A stretch of DNA of 64,000 nucleotides from Permianibacter fluminis (GTDB lineage Bacteria; Pseudomonadota; Gammaproteobacteria; Enterobacterales; Permianibacteraceae): positions 744,001 to 808,000 of the forward strand of contig NZ_JABMEG010000001.1 of assembly GCF_013179735.1 (NCBI RefSeq), in the 5' to 3' direction. Positions 1 through 9,219 of the stretch are shown one piece after another (the stretch's first letter is position 1; each line of letters starts with the position of its first letter). The notes under the pieces were generated by a model. It was not told the origin of the DNA. It did not search any database and worked only from the letters and a program-made list of their open reading frames with translations. A program made the position numbers and the translations under genes.

Positions 1-119
1 CCAAACCCGGTGTCGACCGGCTTGCGCCGCCAGAACTCCGCCGTCAGGTCCAACTGTTGTTGACCCGGCTGGCCCGTTCGCCCTCCGCTGCTCCCCCATC
101 CGATCGCACTCAAGGCTGA
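1..119 (+). CDS. rnpA: Ribonuclease P protein component, C-terminal end (partial)
   Basis: The frame starting at base 3 is open to a TGA at 117-119 and gives 38 residues. They contain the pattern KPGV-D-L...ELRRQ-(x)-LL-RLAR, which resembles the last helix of bacterial RnpA (basic, ending in RLAR). RnpA is the protein subunit of RNase P and helps process tRNA 5' ends. The position directly before yidC supports the call, since rpmH-rnpA-(yidD)-yidC-mnmE is the standard order. The tail after RLAR is Ser/Pro-rich and unconserved. Only the end is visible, so the call rests on a short match plus context. Confidence 0.7.
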   Translation, partial: KPGVDRLAPPELRRQVQLLLTRLARSPSAAPPSDRTQG

Positions 120-126
120 TCCTCAC

Positions 127-1821
127 ATGCTCGAATCGCAACGCGGTTTTCTGCTGCTGGCGTTTGCCGCTGTCAGCGCCCTGCTGTTCATCAACTGGAA
201 AGATGACCAGAACGCCAAGCAACAGGCAGCGATGCGGCCGGCAACCGAGCTCAGCACGCCGGTGACAACGCCGGTGGCCGATTCGGGTCCCGATGTTGTT
301 GCCAGTAGCGGTACCGATGTACCGACCGCACCGTCGATCAGCCCGACCGAGCCGGCCCCGGCAGCAACCGAAGCCGACCGCTATGTCGAACTGCGCACCG
401 ACGTCCTGCGGGTCGTGATTGACCGGGTCGGCGGCGATGTGGTCGAAGCCGACCTGCTGAAATACCGGAAAGAATTGAGCGCCGACAGCGACCCCATCCA
501 TCTGCTGCAGTACCGCGACAACCGTACCTATGTCGCTCAGAGTGGTTTGTCAGGCACCGGCGGTCCAGATAGCGATACGGGCCGGGCGACCTACAGCATC
601 GAGCCGGGCGCGACCGTGCTGGCCGACGGTAACGAAGCACTCACTGTCAAACTCGACTGGACCAGCCCGGAAGGCCTGAGCGTCAGCAAGCGTTTTACGC
701 TGGCCCGTGCCGAACACCTGATCAAGCTGGATGTCGACGTCAAGAATGGCACTGCCGCTCCATTTGCTGGCCGGCTTTTCACCCAGTTGAAGCGTGACCG
801 CTTCGTCGAGGCCAAAGCCAACTCGATGGGACTTTCCGCCTACACCGGCGCCGCCTTCAACACGGCCGACAAGCGTTACGAGAAGTACAAGTTCGAAGCG
901 ATGGACGAAGCGCCGCTGAACATCGACACCACCGGCGGCTGGGTGTCCTATCTGCAACACTATTTCATCGCGGCCTGGGTGCCGGCCGACAAGACCGCCA
1001 ACAACATCTATACCCGGGTCCGCGCCGACAAGCAGTCGATCATCGGTATCCAACAAGCGCCGGTCAGCATTGCCCCGGGCGAAAGCATGACCCTTTCGGC
1101 TTCGCTGTATCTTGGCCCGAAGATCCAGGACGATCTGGCCAAAGTTGCCCCCGGTCTCGACCTGACGGTCGACTATGGTTTCCTCTGGTGGATCGGCCAG
1201 CCGCTGTTTATCGCCTTGACCGCCATCCATGCCATTGTCGGCAACTGGGGCGTCGCCATCATTCTAGTGACCATGCTGGTCAAGCTGCTGCTCTATCCAG
1301 TCGCCAGCGCCCAGTACCGCAGCTTTGCCAAGATGCGGATGATGGCGCCGAAACTGGCGGCGCTGAAAGAGCGTTATGGCGACGACCGTCAGGCCTTTTC
1401 GCAGGCCATGATGGAGCTATATAAGAAGGAAAAGGTCAATCCGCTCGGCGGCTGCCTGCCACTGCTGATCACCATGCCGATTTTCATGGCGCTGTACTGG
1501 GTGCTGATGGAGTCGGTCGAGCTGCGCCACGCCGGCTTTATCCTGTGGATCAAAGACTTGTCGGTCATGGACCCGTACTACGTGCTGCCGATTCTGATGG
1601 GCATCTCGATGTGGGTCATGCAGAAGATGCAGCCGGCCAGCCCGACCATGGACCCGATGCAGCAGAAAATCATGCAGTACATGCCGGTCATCATGAGCGT
1701 GTTCTTCCTGTGGTTCCCGGCCGGTCTGGTGCTGTACTGGCTGGTCAACAACCTGCTGTCGATCGCCCAGCAAACCTATATCACCAAGAAGATCGAGCAC
1801 GAACAGGCCCGCAAGAGCTGA
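127..1821 (+). CDS. yidC: Membrane protein insertase YidC
   Basis: 564 residues, close to the 548 of the E. coli protein. YidC inserts and folds inner-membrane proteins, alone or with SecYEG; the ATP synthase c subunit encoded at 31352 is a classic client. An N-terminal anchor (about 5-22) is followed by a Pro/Thr-rich linker, a periplasmic beta domain (about 85-340) and the conserved five-helix insertase core (about 350-550). Arg398, in the pattern AQYRSFAKMR, corresponds to the essential groove arginine. The basic tail (KKIEHEQARKS) would face the ribosome. The gene starts 8 nt after the rnpA stop, so it is probably co-transcribed with it. Confidence 0.97.
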   Translation: MLESQRGFLLLAFAAVSALLFINWKDDQNAKQQAAMRPATELSTPVTTPVADSGPDVVASSGTDVPTAPSISPTEPAPAATEADRYVELRTDVLRVVIDRVGGDVVEADLLKYRKELSADSDPIHLLQYRDNRTYVAQSGLSGTGGPDSDTGRATYSIEPGATVLADGNEALTVKLDWTSPEGLSVSKRFTLARAEHLIKLDVDVKNGTAAPFAGRLFTQLKRDRFVEAKANSMGLSAYTGAAFNTADKRYEKYKFEAMDEAPLNIDTTGGWVSYLQHYFIAAWVPADKTANNIYTRVRADKQSIIGIQQAPVSIAPGESMTLSASLYLGPKIQDDLAKVAPGLDLTVDYGFLWWIGQPLFIALTAIHAIVGNWGVAIILVTMLVKLLLYPVASAQYRSFAKMRMMAPKLAALKERYGDDRQAFSQAMMELYKKEKVNPLGGCLPLLITMPIFMALYWVLMESVELRHAGFILWIKDLSVMDPYYVLPILMGISMWVMQKMQPASPTMDPMQQKIMQYMPVIMSVFFLWFPAGLVLYWLVNNLLSIAQQTYITKKIEHEQARKS

Positions 1822-1935
1822 GTTAGCCTCCGATCGAAGACTATCGGCCCCGCCCGCCCTGTTCCGCTAAGATGGACCGGGCGCCGGGGCCGAGTTGTTT
1901 CTGCCCGGCCTGAAACCCGCCGACCGCGAGTCGCC

Positions 1936-3300
1936 ATGAAAGCCAGCACCGACACCATTGCAGCGATAGCCACCGCGGCCGGCCGTGCCGGGGTCGGCGT
2001 TGTCCGCGTTTCTGGCGCGCTGGTGCCGGCGATGGCCGAAGCCCTGCTCGGCAAGCTGCCGCCGGTCCGGCTGGCGACCCGGGCTCATTTTCGCGATGCC
2101 GACGGCAGCGCCATCGATGATGGTCTGGCGTTGTATTTTGCCGCGCCGAAATCCTTTACCGGCGAACCCGTGCTGGAACTGCAGGGCCACGGTGGTCCGG
2201 TGGTGCTGGACCGCTTGCTACGGCGCTGCCTCCAGCTCGGTGCCCGGGTTGCCCGGCCCGGCGAGTTTTCCGAACGCGCCTTTCTCAATGACAAACTCGA
2301 TCTGGCCCAGGCCGAAGCCATCGCCGATCTGATCGACGCCAGTTCCGAAACTGCTGCGCGATTGGCGATGCGCTCGCTCAGCGGCGAATTTTCCGCGCGC
2401 GTGCACGCACTGGTCGAAGCCTTGATTCGGCTGCGCATTTATGTCGAAGCCGCGATCGATTTTCCGGAAGAGGAAATCGATTTTCTGTCCGACGGTAAAG
2501 TCGCCAGCGATGTTCAGCAATTGCAAACCGATCTGGCCGAATTGCTCAATGCCTCGCGTCAGGGTCAGGTGCTGCGCGAAGGCATCAAAGTGGTGATTGC
2601 CGGCAAACCGAACGCCGGCAAATCCTCATTGCTGAACGCGTTGTCCGGCCGCGACGCGGCCATCGTCACCGCGATTGCCGGCACCACTCGCGATGTGTTG
2701 CGGGAATTGATCACGGTTGATGGTCTGCCGATTCATTTAATCGACACCGCCGGTTTGCGCGACAGTGCCGATCCGGTCGAACAAATCGGCATCGAGCGCG
2801 CGCAGCGCGAAATGCGCGACGCCGATGCCTTGCTGTTGGTCGTCGACAGCAGCGACAGCCGGGAAACCGATCCGGAAAAACTATGGCCGCTCGCCTCACC
2901 GCTACCGGTCAGCCGCGACAAGATCACCGTGCTGCACAACAAAAGCGATCTCAGTGGCGAACGCGTTGGCATTCATCCCGAACATGGAGCACAGGTCATC
3001 GCGTTGTCCGCACAAACCGGTGCCGGCATGACGATGCTGCGTGAGCGCCTGAAACAACTGGCGGGTCTGACCGCACCGGCCGAAGGCCTGTTCATGGCGC
3101 GCCGTCGTCATCTTGATGCGCTCGAACAGGCGCAAGCATTGATCCAACATGGCGCGCAGCAACTACGGGATTTTCGTGCCGGCGAATTGCTGGCCGAAGA
3201 TCTGCGCTTGGCGCAGCAGCAATTGAACAGTATCACCGGCGAATTCAGTGCCGACGATTTGCTCGGCCGCATTTTCAGTTCATTTTGCATCGGAAAATAA
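1936..3300 (+). CDS. mnmE: tRNA uridine-5-carboxymethylaminomethyl(34) synthesis GTPase MnmE
   Basis: 454 residues, the usual family length. With MnmG (20759) it installs the carboxymethylaminomethyl group on U34 of certain tRNAs using a folate one-carbon unit. Seen: an N-terminal folate-binding/dimerisation domain, a helical domain, and an inserted G domain with P-loop GKPNAGKS at 223-230, DTAG at 270-273 and an NKSD base-recognition motif. The C-terminus ends FCIGK with the conserved Cys451. The gene lies 114 nt after yidC, as in most gammaproteobacteria, but its partner mnmG is 17 kb away instead of next door. Confidence 0.97.
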   Translation: MKASTDTIAAIATAAGRAGVGVVRVSGALVPAMAEALLGKLPPVRLATRAHFRDADGSAIDDGLALYFAAPKSFTGEPVLELQGHGGPVVLDRLLRRCLQLGARVARPGEFSERAFLNDKLDLAQAEAIADLIDASSETAARLAMRSLSGEFSARVHALVEALIRLRIYVEAAIDFPEEEIDFLSDGKVASDVQQLQTDLAELLNASRQGQVLREGIKVVIAGKPNAGKSSLLNALSGRDAAIVTAIAGTTRDVLRELITVDGLPIHLIDTAGLRDSADPVEQIGIERAQREMRDADALLLVVDSSDSRETDPEKLWPLASPLPVSRDKITVLHNKSDLSGERVGIHPEHGAQVIALSAQTGAGMTMLRERLKQLAGLTAPAEGLFMARRRHLDALEQAQALIQHGAQQLRDFRAGELLAEDLRLAQQQLNSITGEFSADDLLGRIFSSFCIGK

Positions 3301-3332
3301 ACCCGGTAGTTGACCGCACCACGGAGGGCACG

Positions 3333-3701
3333 ATGACCATCAACCGAATCCTGTTGGTAGAAGATGATCCGGATCAGCTGCAGGCGCTGAAAATCATGAT
3401 CGCGGCCCTGTTTCCGTCGGCGCAGATTCTGGCGGCGCCCGACGGCTACAATGCGCTCGCGATGGCGACGCCATTCCGGCCCGACGCCATCATTTCCGAT
3501 GTCGGGCTGCCGCAAGCCAATGGCCTGAGTTTTCTGCACGCGCTGTTACCAACGTTGACGCCCCAGCCGAAAGTACTGGTGCTGACCGCGTTTGACCGGC
3601 AGCAATTGCAGCGGGTTGGACCACTGCCAGCGCAGGCGCAGTTTCTGCAGAAACCGATCACGCCGGAGCAGCTCAGCGCGGCCATCGCCGACTGGTTTTG
3701 A
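3333..3701 (+). CDS. Single-domain response regulator (CheY-like receiver), copy 1
   Basis: 122 residues consisting of one receiver domain with no output domain. Seen: acidic pair D11-D12, phospho-acceptor D56 in IISDVGLPQ, T85 in VLVLTAFD and K107 in FLQKP, so all residues for Mg-dependent phosphorylation are present. The ATG at 3333 was chosen because GGAGGG lies 4 nt upstream (3323-3328); an upstream start inside the mnmE end has no such site. No histidine kinase is nearby, so the partner is unknown. It is clearly paralogous to the next gene. Confidence 0.85.
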   Translation: MTINRILLVEDDPDQLQALKIMIAALFPSAQILAAPDGYNALAMATPFRPDAIISDVGLPQANGLSFLHALLPTLTPQPKVLVLTAFDRQQLQRVGPLPAQAQFLQKPITPEQLSAAIADWF

Positions 3702-3867
3702 TCGCCGTCAGCAGGTAAAAAACGGCAAGGCTGGCGTTGACCGTCGCAAAGTTTCAGGCTCGTCGCAGCGCCTGCTGCGGCAAGCCCGGTTTTGTCACAA
3801 CAAGCGCTTTACAAGAACCAGCACGTTGCCAGAGCTGGTGCGTTACAAAAACAAGAAAGGTCGCCGA

Positions 3868-4239
3868 GTGGCAAAACGAATCCTGTTGGTCGAAGACGAC
3901 CCGATCCACCAGTTGCTGTTGAGCGATATGGTGACCAGCCTGTTTCCCGATGCGCTGCTGCAAATCGTCCCCGACGGCTTCAATGCCCTGACCATGGCGC
4001 CGGAGTTTCAGCCGGATGCCATCATCACCGACGTCATGATGCCGCAGACCGACGGGCTCAGTTTTCTCCATGCGTTGTTGCCGCTGCTGACCAGCAATCC
4101 GCATGTGCTGGTGCTGACTTCCTACAGCCGCGTCCGCTTGCAGCGCTTCGGCAGCCTGCCGGATCAGGCGCAATTTCTGCAAAAGCCCGTCAGCTTCGAA
4201 GCGCTGAAACAGGCGACCGCCGACTGGTTTGCCGCATGA
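3868..4239 (+). CDS. Single-domain response regulator (CheY-like receiver), copy 2
   Basis: 123 residues, again a bare receiver domain: D10-D11, phospho-acceptor D55 in IITDVMMPQ, the VLVLTSYS strand and the FLQKPVS lysine are all present. The GTG at 3868 is preferred because AGAAAGG sits 7 nt upstream and the protein then begins directly at beta strand 1 (AKRILLVEDD). It shares segments such as NGLSFLHALLP/DGLSFLHALLP and QAQFLQKP with copy 1, indicating local duplication. 166 nt of non-coding sequence separate the two. Function is unknown; a phosphorelay or scaffold role is only inference. Confidence 0.85.
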   Translation: MAKRILLVEDDPIHQLLLSDMVTSLFPDALLQIVPDGFNALTMAPEFQPDAIITDVMMPQTDGLSFLHALLPLLTSNPHVLVLTSYSRVRLQRFGSLPDQAQFLQKPVSFEALKQATADWFAA

Positions 4240-4297
4240 AAACCTTCATGCTGCTGCGGTATCAAGTCGTCGCCATCAACCCGGATTGGACGCGACC

Positions 4298-5152
4298 GTG
4301 AACGCTGGCGGCAAATCCGGTTTGCTGGCGGCGGCCGGCGCCATTTTGCTGTGGTCGTCCTTGGCGGCGCTGGTCAGTCAGTTGTCGGCGTTGCCGCCGT
4401 TGTTGTTGACCGGTTCCGCGCTGCTCATCGGAGCGCTGGTCAGTCTGCCGCACTGGCGGCAATGGCGAGTGCCGTGGCCGACCTTCCTGCTCGGCAGCAG
4501 CGCCCTGTTCGGCTATCACCTGTTGTTGTTTTTGGCGCTGCGCTGGGCGCCGCCGGTCAGCGCCAACCTGATCAATTATTTGTGGCCCCTGTTGATCGTG
4601 CTGTTGTCGCCGCTGTTTGATCGTCGGCTGCGGCTCGGCCGTTATTCGCTGCTGGCGGCCCTGCTCGGTTTTGCCGGCGCCGCCGTCGCCATCCTGAGCC
4701 GCCCCTCCGCGACCGGCACCGACGGCGCGCCGCTTGGCTATCTGTTGGCGCTATTGGCGGCCATCATCTGGGCCAGCTATTCGCAGTTGCTGCGCCGGTT
4801 GCCGCCGTTTTCCAGTTGGGCGGTCGGCGGTTTTGCCCTGGCTGCCGGGCTGGCGTCATTGTTGAGTCATGCCGTGCTGGAACCAGCGGCGGTGATCAGC
4901 AGCCACGATGCCGTCCGCCTGCTGACCTTGTTGCTGGTACTGGGTTTCGGACCGATGGGTCTGGCGTTTGTGCTCTGGGATCGGGCGATGAAACAGGCCG
5001 ACCCGCGCCAGGTCGGGGTGCTGTCTTATGCGACGCCGGTGCTGTCGACGACCCTGCTGCTGCTGGTCACCGGCGAGCCGCTGACACTGGCCATCGCGAT
5101 GGCGACCGCGCTGGTGGTCGCGGCGGCACTGCTCAGTCTGAAAGCCGGCTGA
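4298..5152 (+). CDS. DMT-superfamily (EamA) transporter
   Basis: 284 residues with about ten hydrophobic segments in two repeated halves, as in EamA/RhaT-type drug/metabolite transporters. The first half contains the family-like stretch LFGYHLLLFLALRWAPPVS followed by LINYLWPLLIVLLSP; the second half ends with a helix rich in Val/Ala. The GTG at 4298 (reading MNAGGKSG) gives a protein starting just before the first helix; a TTG at 4229 overlapping the response-regulator gene is possible but less likely. It probably exports a small metabolite, but the substrate cannot be inferred. Confidence 0.85.
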   Translation: MNAGGKSGLLAAAGAILLWSSLAALVSQLSALPPLLLTGSALLIGALVSLPHWRQWRVPWPTFLLGSSALFGYHLLLFLALRWAPPVSANLINYLWPLLIVLLSPLFDRRLRLGRYSLLAALLGFAGAAVAILSRPSATGTDGAPLGYLLALLAAIIWASYSQLLRRLPPFSSWAVGGFALAAGLASLLSHAVLEPAAVISSHDAVRLLTLLLVLGFGPMGLAFVLWDRAMKQADPRQVGVLSYATPVLSTTLLLLVTGEPLTLAIAMATALVVAAALLSLKAG

Positions 5153-5235
5153 AAATCGCCGGTGCGGCGCGCGAACGCGTCGCCCGGCGGCGAAAAATAT
5201 CACTTGGCCGCCGCGCAACAGCGCCGGCCGCCGCC

Positions 5236-5244
5236 TGCTAGAAT
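5236..5244 (+). promoter_or_regulatory. Candidate extended -10 promoter for the DUF945 gene
   Basis: TG-C-TAGAAT is an extended -10 (TG at 5236-5237, hexamer 5239-5244), 72 nt before the ATG at 5316. No convincing -35 at 16-18 nt spacing was found, which extended -10 promoters can tolerate. Confidence 0.4.
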
Positions 5245-5315
5245 CCGCCGCTCAGCTGCCGCTGCCGTACCTGCGTCAGCGCGCGCCAATCGCCATCATC
5301 AGGAGCAGTCAGGCA

Positions 5316-6653
5316 ATGAAGAAATGGATTCCGGTTGCGGCCGCCGCCGCGGTGGTTGTTACCTTGAGCGCGAGCGCGTGGTATTGCGGGCTGCGCGCCG
5401 AACAGGCGCTGCAGCAACAGTTGGCCAGCATGCAGACCAACCCGGCAATCAAACTGGAATTGGCCAACTACGAGCGCGGACTGTTTCGCTCGCACGGTGC
5501 GCTGCGCATCCGCTTGCTTGGCGCCGACAGCGCGCTGACCGGTAGCGACAGTCCGGTGCTGTTCGAGCAGCCGTTCACCGTCGTGCATGGTCCGATTCTG
5601 TGGGACAGCGCGTTTGCGTTCCGGCCGGCGGCGTTCGGCGTCAAAACTCAGCTGCATGCCCAGCCGGAATGGCCGCAGGATTTCAAAACCATTCTGGCCG
5701 ATGAGCGCGTGCGTTTGATCAGCCGCATCGGTTTTACCGGCGCGACCCACACGCAATTGCGGATCGCCGAAGGCGACTTGCAACTGTCGACCGGCACACT
5801 GGCGCTGCAACGCGGTGAGCTGCAAGTGGATTACGATCCGTCTGACAAGGCGATGGTTGCCGATCTGACCTGGCCCGGCCTGCATTTCAGCAACGAAACC
5901 GGCACGCTGGAAATGGCCGACATGGGTTTCCACTGGGCAGGCACGTATTACAGCCAGAATTTGCAGATTGGTTCCGGCGATTATCACCTCGGCAAAGTCA
6001 GCGCCAAGCAAGGCGAGATGGACGCATTCACCCTGACCCAATTGCAGCTGAGTGCCAAGCAAGGGCTCGATCCGAGCGGCGAACAAGTGAATAGCGCTGT
6101 AGACATGAAGCTGGCCGGCGTCAATTTCATCGGCCAGGAAATGGTCAAGGACGGCAGCATGCATCTGGAGATCAACAAGCTGTCGGTTTCGGCGCTGCAA
6201 AATCTCGACAAGCACAACGGCGCCAACATGACGCCGGAGCAACTGCAAAACATGTTCGGCGATCTGATGGCGCTGTTCCAGCACGGCGCCGAACTGAAAA
6301 TCGAGCCGCTGACCGCGACCGTGCAAGGTCAGCCGCTGCAGCTGAACCTGCTGGCCAGAATGCCGGTTGCCGACGCCAACGCGCCGGTCAGTGATCCGAG
6401 CGCGCTGTTCCAGCAAACCGAAATCGATCTGAATCTCAAAGCAGCGCAGCCCTTGTTGGCAGCGTGGGCGCCTGCCGAGCTGATCGCCTTGATGGAGCAG
6501 TCCGGTCAGCAAGATGCGCTGGTCGTGAAAGTGCGCGCCGGCCAGATCACCGTCAATGGTTTGCCGTATGCGTCAGACAGCAGCACCGCTGACGACAGCG
6601 ACGCGACCATGGATGACAGTGAAGAGTTGGCGGAAGACGAATCCAGTATTTGA
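5316..6653 (+). CDS. DUF945 family protein (YdgA-like)
   Basis: 445 residues with an N-terminal anchor or uncleaved signal (about 4-24), then a long beta-rich periplasmic-type domain. The family hallmarks seen are the early YERGLFRS segment after a short helix, the FEQPFTVVHGPI strand, and alternating strand patterns to about residue 400. The C-terminus is strongly acidic with Asp/Glu/Ser. DUF945 proteins are envelope proteins of unknown role. AGGAG lies about 12 nt before the start. The gene heads a run of same-strand envelope genes (protease, FHA protein, macroglobulin, pbpC). Confidence 0.8.
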   Translation: MKKWIPVAAAAAVVVTLSASAWYCGLRAEQALQQQLASMQTNPAIKLELANYERGLFRSHGALRIRLLGADSALTGSDSPVLFEQPFTVVHGPILWDSAFAFRPAAFGVKTQLHAQPEWPQDFKTILADERVRLISRIGFTGATHTQLRIAEGDLQLSTGTLALQRGELQVDYDPSDKAMVADLTWPGLHFSNETGTLEMADMGFHWAGTYYSQNLQIGSGDYHLGKVSAKQGEMDAFTLTQLQLSAKQGLDPSGEQVNSAVDMKLAGVNFIGQEMVKDGSMHLEINKLSVSALQNLDKHNGANMTPEQLQNMFGDLMALFQHGAELKIEPLTATVQGQPLQLNLLARMPVADANAPVSDPSALFQQTEIDLNLKAAQPLLAAWAPAELIALMEQSGQQDALVVKVRAGQITVNGLPYASDSSTADDSDATMDDSEELAEDESSI

Positions 6654-6676
6654 TTGGCAGCCATTTGCTGAAACCA

Positions 6677-6704
6677 GCTGACCGCGAGCTCCCGCGCGGT
6701 CAGC
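6677..6704 (+). terminator. Hairpin after the DUF945 gene, possible weak terminator
   Basis: Perfect 10-bp stem GCTGACCGCG / CGCGGTCAGC with an 8-nt loop, 24 nt after the DUF945 stop. The following sequence has only a short TTTT a few bases on, so termination would be weak or Rho-dependent. Confidence 0.35.
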
Positions 6705-6756
6705 GCCAAGGTTTTGAATGACGGGCTGTTGCGGTAACCGTGGCAAGGAAGTACTC

Positions 6757-8040
6757 ATGGCCAAACTGCTTTTCCGTATGCCGCGATTGTGCGGTTTGTT
6801 GCTTGCCGCGGTCGCGGCATTCGCGCTGCCGGTACAGGCCGATGATCTGGCCCAGCAGCTGTATGCAACGCACAAGAATTCGGTTTATCGCATCGAAGTC
6901 ATCTCGCCCGGCACCGACAAGAAAAGTTCGCTTGGCACCGGCTTTGTCATGGCGCGCGGCGATGTGCTGGCCAGCAACTTTCATGTCGTCTCCGATGCCG
7001 TCCACGAACCCGAGCGCTATCGGCTGGAATGGCAAGGCGTCGACGGTTCGCGCGGACCGCTGGCGATCATCGCGGTCGATGTCATTCACGATCTGGCCTT
7101 GTTGAAAGCCGAGCAAAACCTCGGCACGCCACACCAAACTACTACGCTGCCGCAAAAAGGCACTGCGCTGTATTCGATGGGACATCCGCTCGGCCTCGAT
7201 CTGGCCATCGTGCCCGGCAGCGCCAACGGCCTGCTGGAAAAGTCGCTGTACGACAAAATCCATTTCAGCGGCAACATCAATCCCGGCATGAGCGGCGGCC
7301 CGGCGCTTGATGGCCAGGGCCGGGTGGTCGGCATCAATGTCGCGACCGCCAGTGAAGGCGTTGGCTTTCTGGTGCCAGCGCATTTTCTCGATGCGCTGGT
7401 CCAGCGCGCCAGCGAGCGCGATTTTGCGGTCGATGCGGATCTGCAACAGCGGATTGGCGAGCAGCTGGTCGCCAATCAGGCCCAGCTGTTTGCCGATTTC
7501 CTGAATCACCCGTGGCCGAAGCAGCAGGTCGGCAAATTCAGCGTGCCGGGCGAAATTTCCTCACGGTTGGATTGCTGGGGCCGCACCGATCCGGCGACCG
7601 AGAAAAAACCGTATCTGGAAATCGAAACCAACTGCAGCGGTCAGGACGACGTGTTCCTGTCCCAGCGGCAAAATGCCGGCAATGTCGGTTACCAGTTTTT
7701 CTGGCTGGAATCCGACAAGCTCAGCCCGCGGGCGTTCTATCGCGAATACCAGAAGCGGCACAACAGCCAGTTCCAGTCCTACGCCGATGAAACCGATGTC
7801 GGCAACTTCAGCTGCAGCGTGCATTTTGTCGAAGTGTCGGGGCAATCATTCAAAGCCAATATTTGTGCCCGGCCTTACAAGCGCTATCCGGGCCTGACCG
7901 ATTTCATGGTGCTGATGGCGATGACCGGCCACGATCGCGAAGGCTTGCTGTTCACGCTGGACTTGTCATCGGTGTCGCTCGATAACGGCATGAAGCTGTT
8001 GCAACACTTTCTGGAGCAGTTCCAATGGCAACCACGCTGA
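6757..8040 (+). CDS. Exported trypsin-like serine protease (HtrA-type chymotrypsin fold, no PDZ seen)
   Basis: 427 residues. A signal peptide ends near Ala28 (VQA|DD). The catalytic triad is complete: His76 (SNFHVV), Asp112 (VIHDLALL) and Ser179 (NPGMSGGP). The protease fold ends near residue 220; the remaining 200 residues have several Cys and no domain I recognise, and no PDZ repeat is apparent. The ATG at 6757 was chosen because AAGGAA lies 6 nt upstream and the signal peptide starts there. The stop overlaps the start of the next gene by 16 nt, so the two products are probably made in step. Substrate unknown; envelope quality control or defence are possibilities. Confidence 0.85.
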   Translation: MAKLLFRMPRLCGLLLAAVAAFALPVQADDLAQQLYATHKNSVYRIEVISPGTDKKSSLGTGFVMARGDVLASNFHVVSDAVHEPERYRLEWQGVDGSRGPLAIIAVDVIHDLALLKAEQNLGTPHQTTTLPQKGTALYSMGHPLGLDLAIVPGSANGLLEKSLYDKIHFSGNINPGMSGGPALDGQGRVVGINVATASEGVGFLVPAHFLDALVQRASERDFAVDADLQQRIGEQLVANQAQLFADFLNHPWPKQQVGKFSVPGEISSRLDCWGRTDPATEKKPYLEIETNCSGQDDVFLSQRQNAGNVGYQFFWLESDKLSPRAFYREYQKRHNSQFQSYADETDVGNFSCSVHFVEVSGQSFKANICARPYKRYPGLTDFMVLMAMTGHDREGLLFTLDLSSVSLDNGMKLLQHFLEQFQWQPR

Positions 8041-9002
8041 TCCTCGAGATTGTCTCGCGCGGCCGTGGCCAGCCGCAGTACCGGCGCGTTCGCCACTTGC
8101 CCTACCGGATCGGTCGTGGTTACGACAATGATCTGATCCTGGCCGACGACACCGTGTCCGCTGATCACCTGCAACTGGAACAAGGCACCGATGGCGGTAT
8201 TCGCGCCCGCAATCTGTCGCATGAAAATGGCAGCCGGCTCGGTCATCGCAAACTGGGTTTTGTTCCGGAAGATCTTTCGCTGCCGGCCACACTGCAACTC
8301 GGCCACACCCAGATCCGGGTGCTGAAGCCTGACACCGTCGTCGCGCCGGCGCGGCGACCGCAAGCAGTGCCCGGCTCGCTCGCGCTGGTCGAACGCTTAC
8401 CGTTTGCCTTGGCGCTGCTGGCGCTGCTGTTCTTGAATGAAGTGCTGATGGCAGTCACCCACCAAGTCGAGCCGCTGACGTTGCGCGCCGTGCTGCTCAA
8501 TCAGGCACCGGAAATGCTGGCGCCGCTGATGACCGCGGTGCTCACCGGTTTCATCAGCCGCTTACTGCTGCATCGCTGGCAGTTTGGTTTGCAATTGACC
8601 ATCGCCTGCGTCGGTTTCATTGCCGGCCAACTGGCCATCGAGTTGTTGCAACGGGTCAGCTATTTCTACAGCAGCAATGAAGCCGCCGCCGTGCTCAACT
8701 TGATGCTTGGCGCCACCGTATTCACCGCGCTGTTTGCCTGGCAACTGCGCGCCTTCAGCAACCTGACCCGCGAACGCTCCATCGTCACCGCCATCGCCAT
8801 CGCCTGGCCACTGCTGGCGCTGTTCTGGGTGCAAGGCATCGTCCGCACGCCGGACTTCCGCGCCCAGCCGGCATTGCATTTGCAATTGCAGGCGCAGGAC
8901 GTGCGGCAGGATGACACCTTGTCGCTGCCGGGTTTTCTCGAGACGGTATCGACCGAGCTCAGCGACGCCAACCAAATGGACGTCAGCAACAACGGAAAAT
9001 GA
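8025..9002 (+). CDS. FHA-domain integral membrane protein
   Basis: 325 residues. Residues 5-105 form a forkhead-associated domain with the core residues present: Gly30-Arg31, Ser45-x-x-His48 and Asn68-Gly69, which in this fold bind phosphothreonine peptides. About five hydrophobic helices follow (roughly 123-143, 167-183, 189-208, 222-240, 245-265), then a 60-residue polar tail. The FHA domain would be cytoplasmic if helix topology follows the positive-inside rule. The start lies inside the end of the protease gene. No Ser/Thr kinase gene is in the window, so the phospho-partner is not evident. Confidence 0.82.
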   Translation: MATTLILEIVSRGRGQPQYRRVRHLPYRIGRGYDNDLILADDTVSADHLQLEQGTDGGIRARNLSHENGSRLGHRKLGFVPEDLSLPATLQLGHTQIRVLKPDTVVAPARRPQAVPGSLALVERLPFALALLALLFLNEVLMAVTHQVEPLTLRAVLLNQAPEMLAPLMTAVLTGFISRLLLHRWQFGLQLTIACVGFIAGQLAIELLQRVSYFYSSNEAAAVLNLMLGATVFTALFAWQLRAFSNLTRERSIVTAIAIAWPLLALFWVQGIVRTPDFRAQPALHLQLQAQDVRQDDTLSLPGFLETVSTELSDANQMDVSNNGK

Positions 9003-9219
9003 TCGATCGGTGCCATCCAGCGCGCCGCGCTTTCAACGCGCGTGACCGCGCGACCGAGCAAGTAACCTGTGACGCAGAGGGTCGCTTGGTGGCATTGCGA
9101 CACATCGCACCATCGCCGGAAAATTTTCCTGGTCCAGGTCGGACGACCTGCTAGGCAGTGGCATTCTTCTATGGCTAAATGACCGCCATTTCCCGAAACC
9201 ACAAGGTAGTGGATCGATC

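Noticed and set aside
5238-6512. 424-residue open frame on the minus strand
   Set aside because: It is antisense to the DUF945 gene, has the Gln/Arg/His-rich composition of a GC-rich shadow frame, and has no plausible start site.
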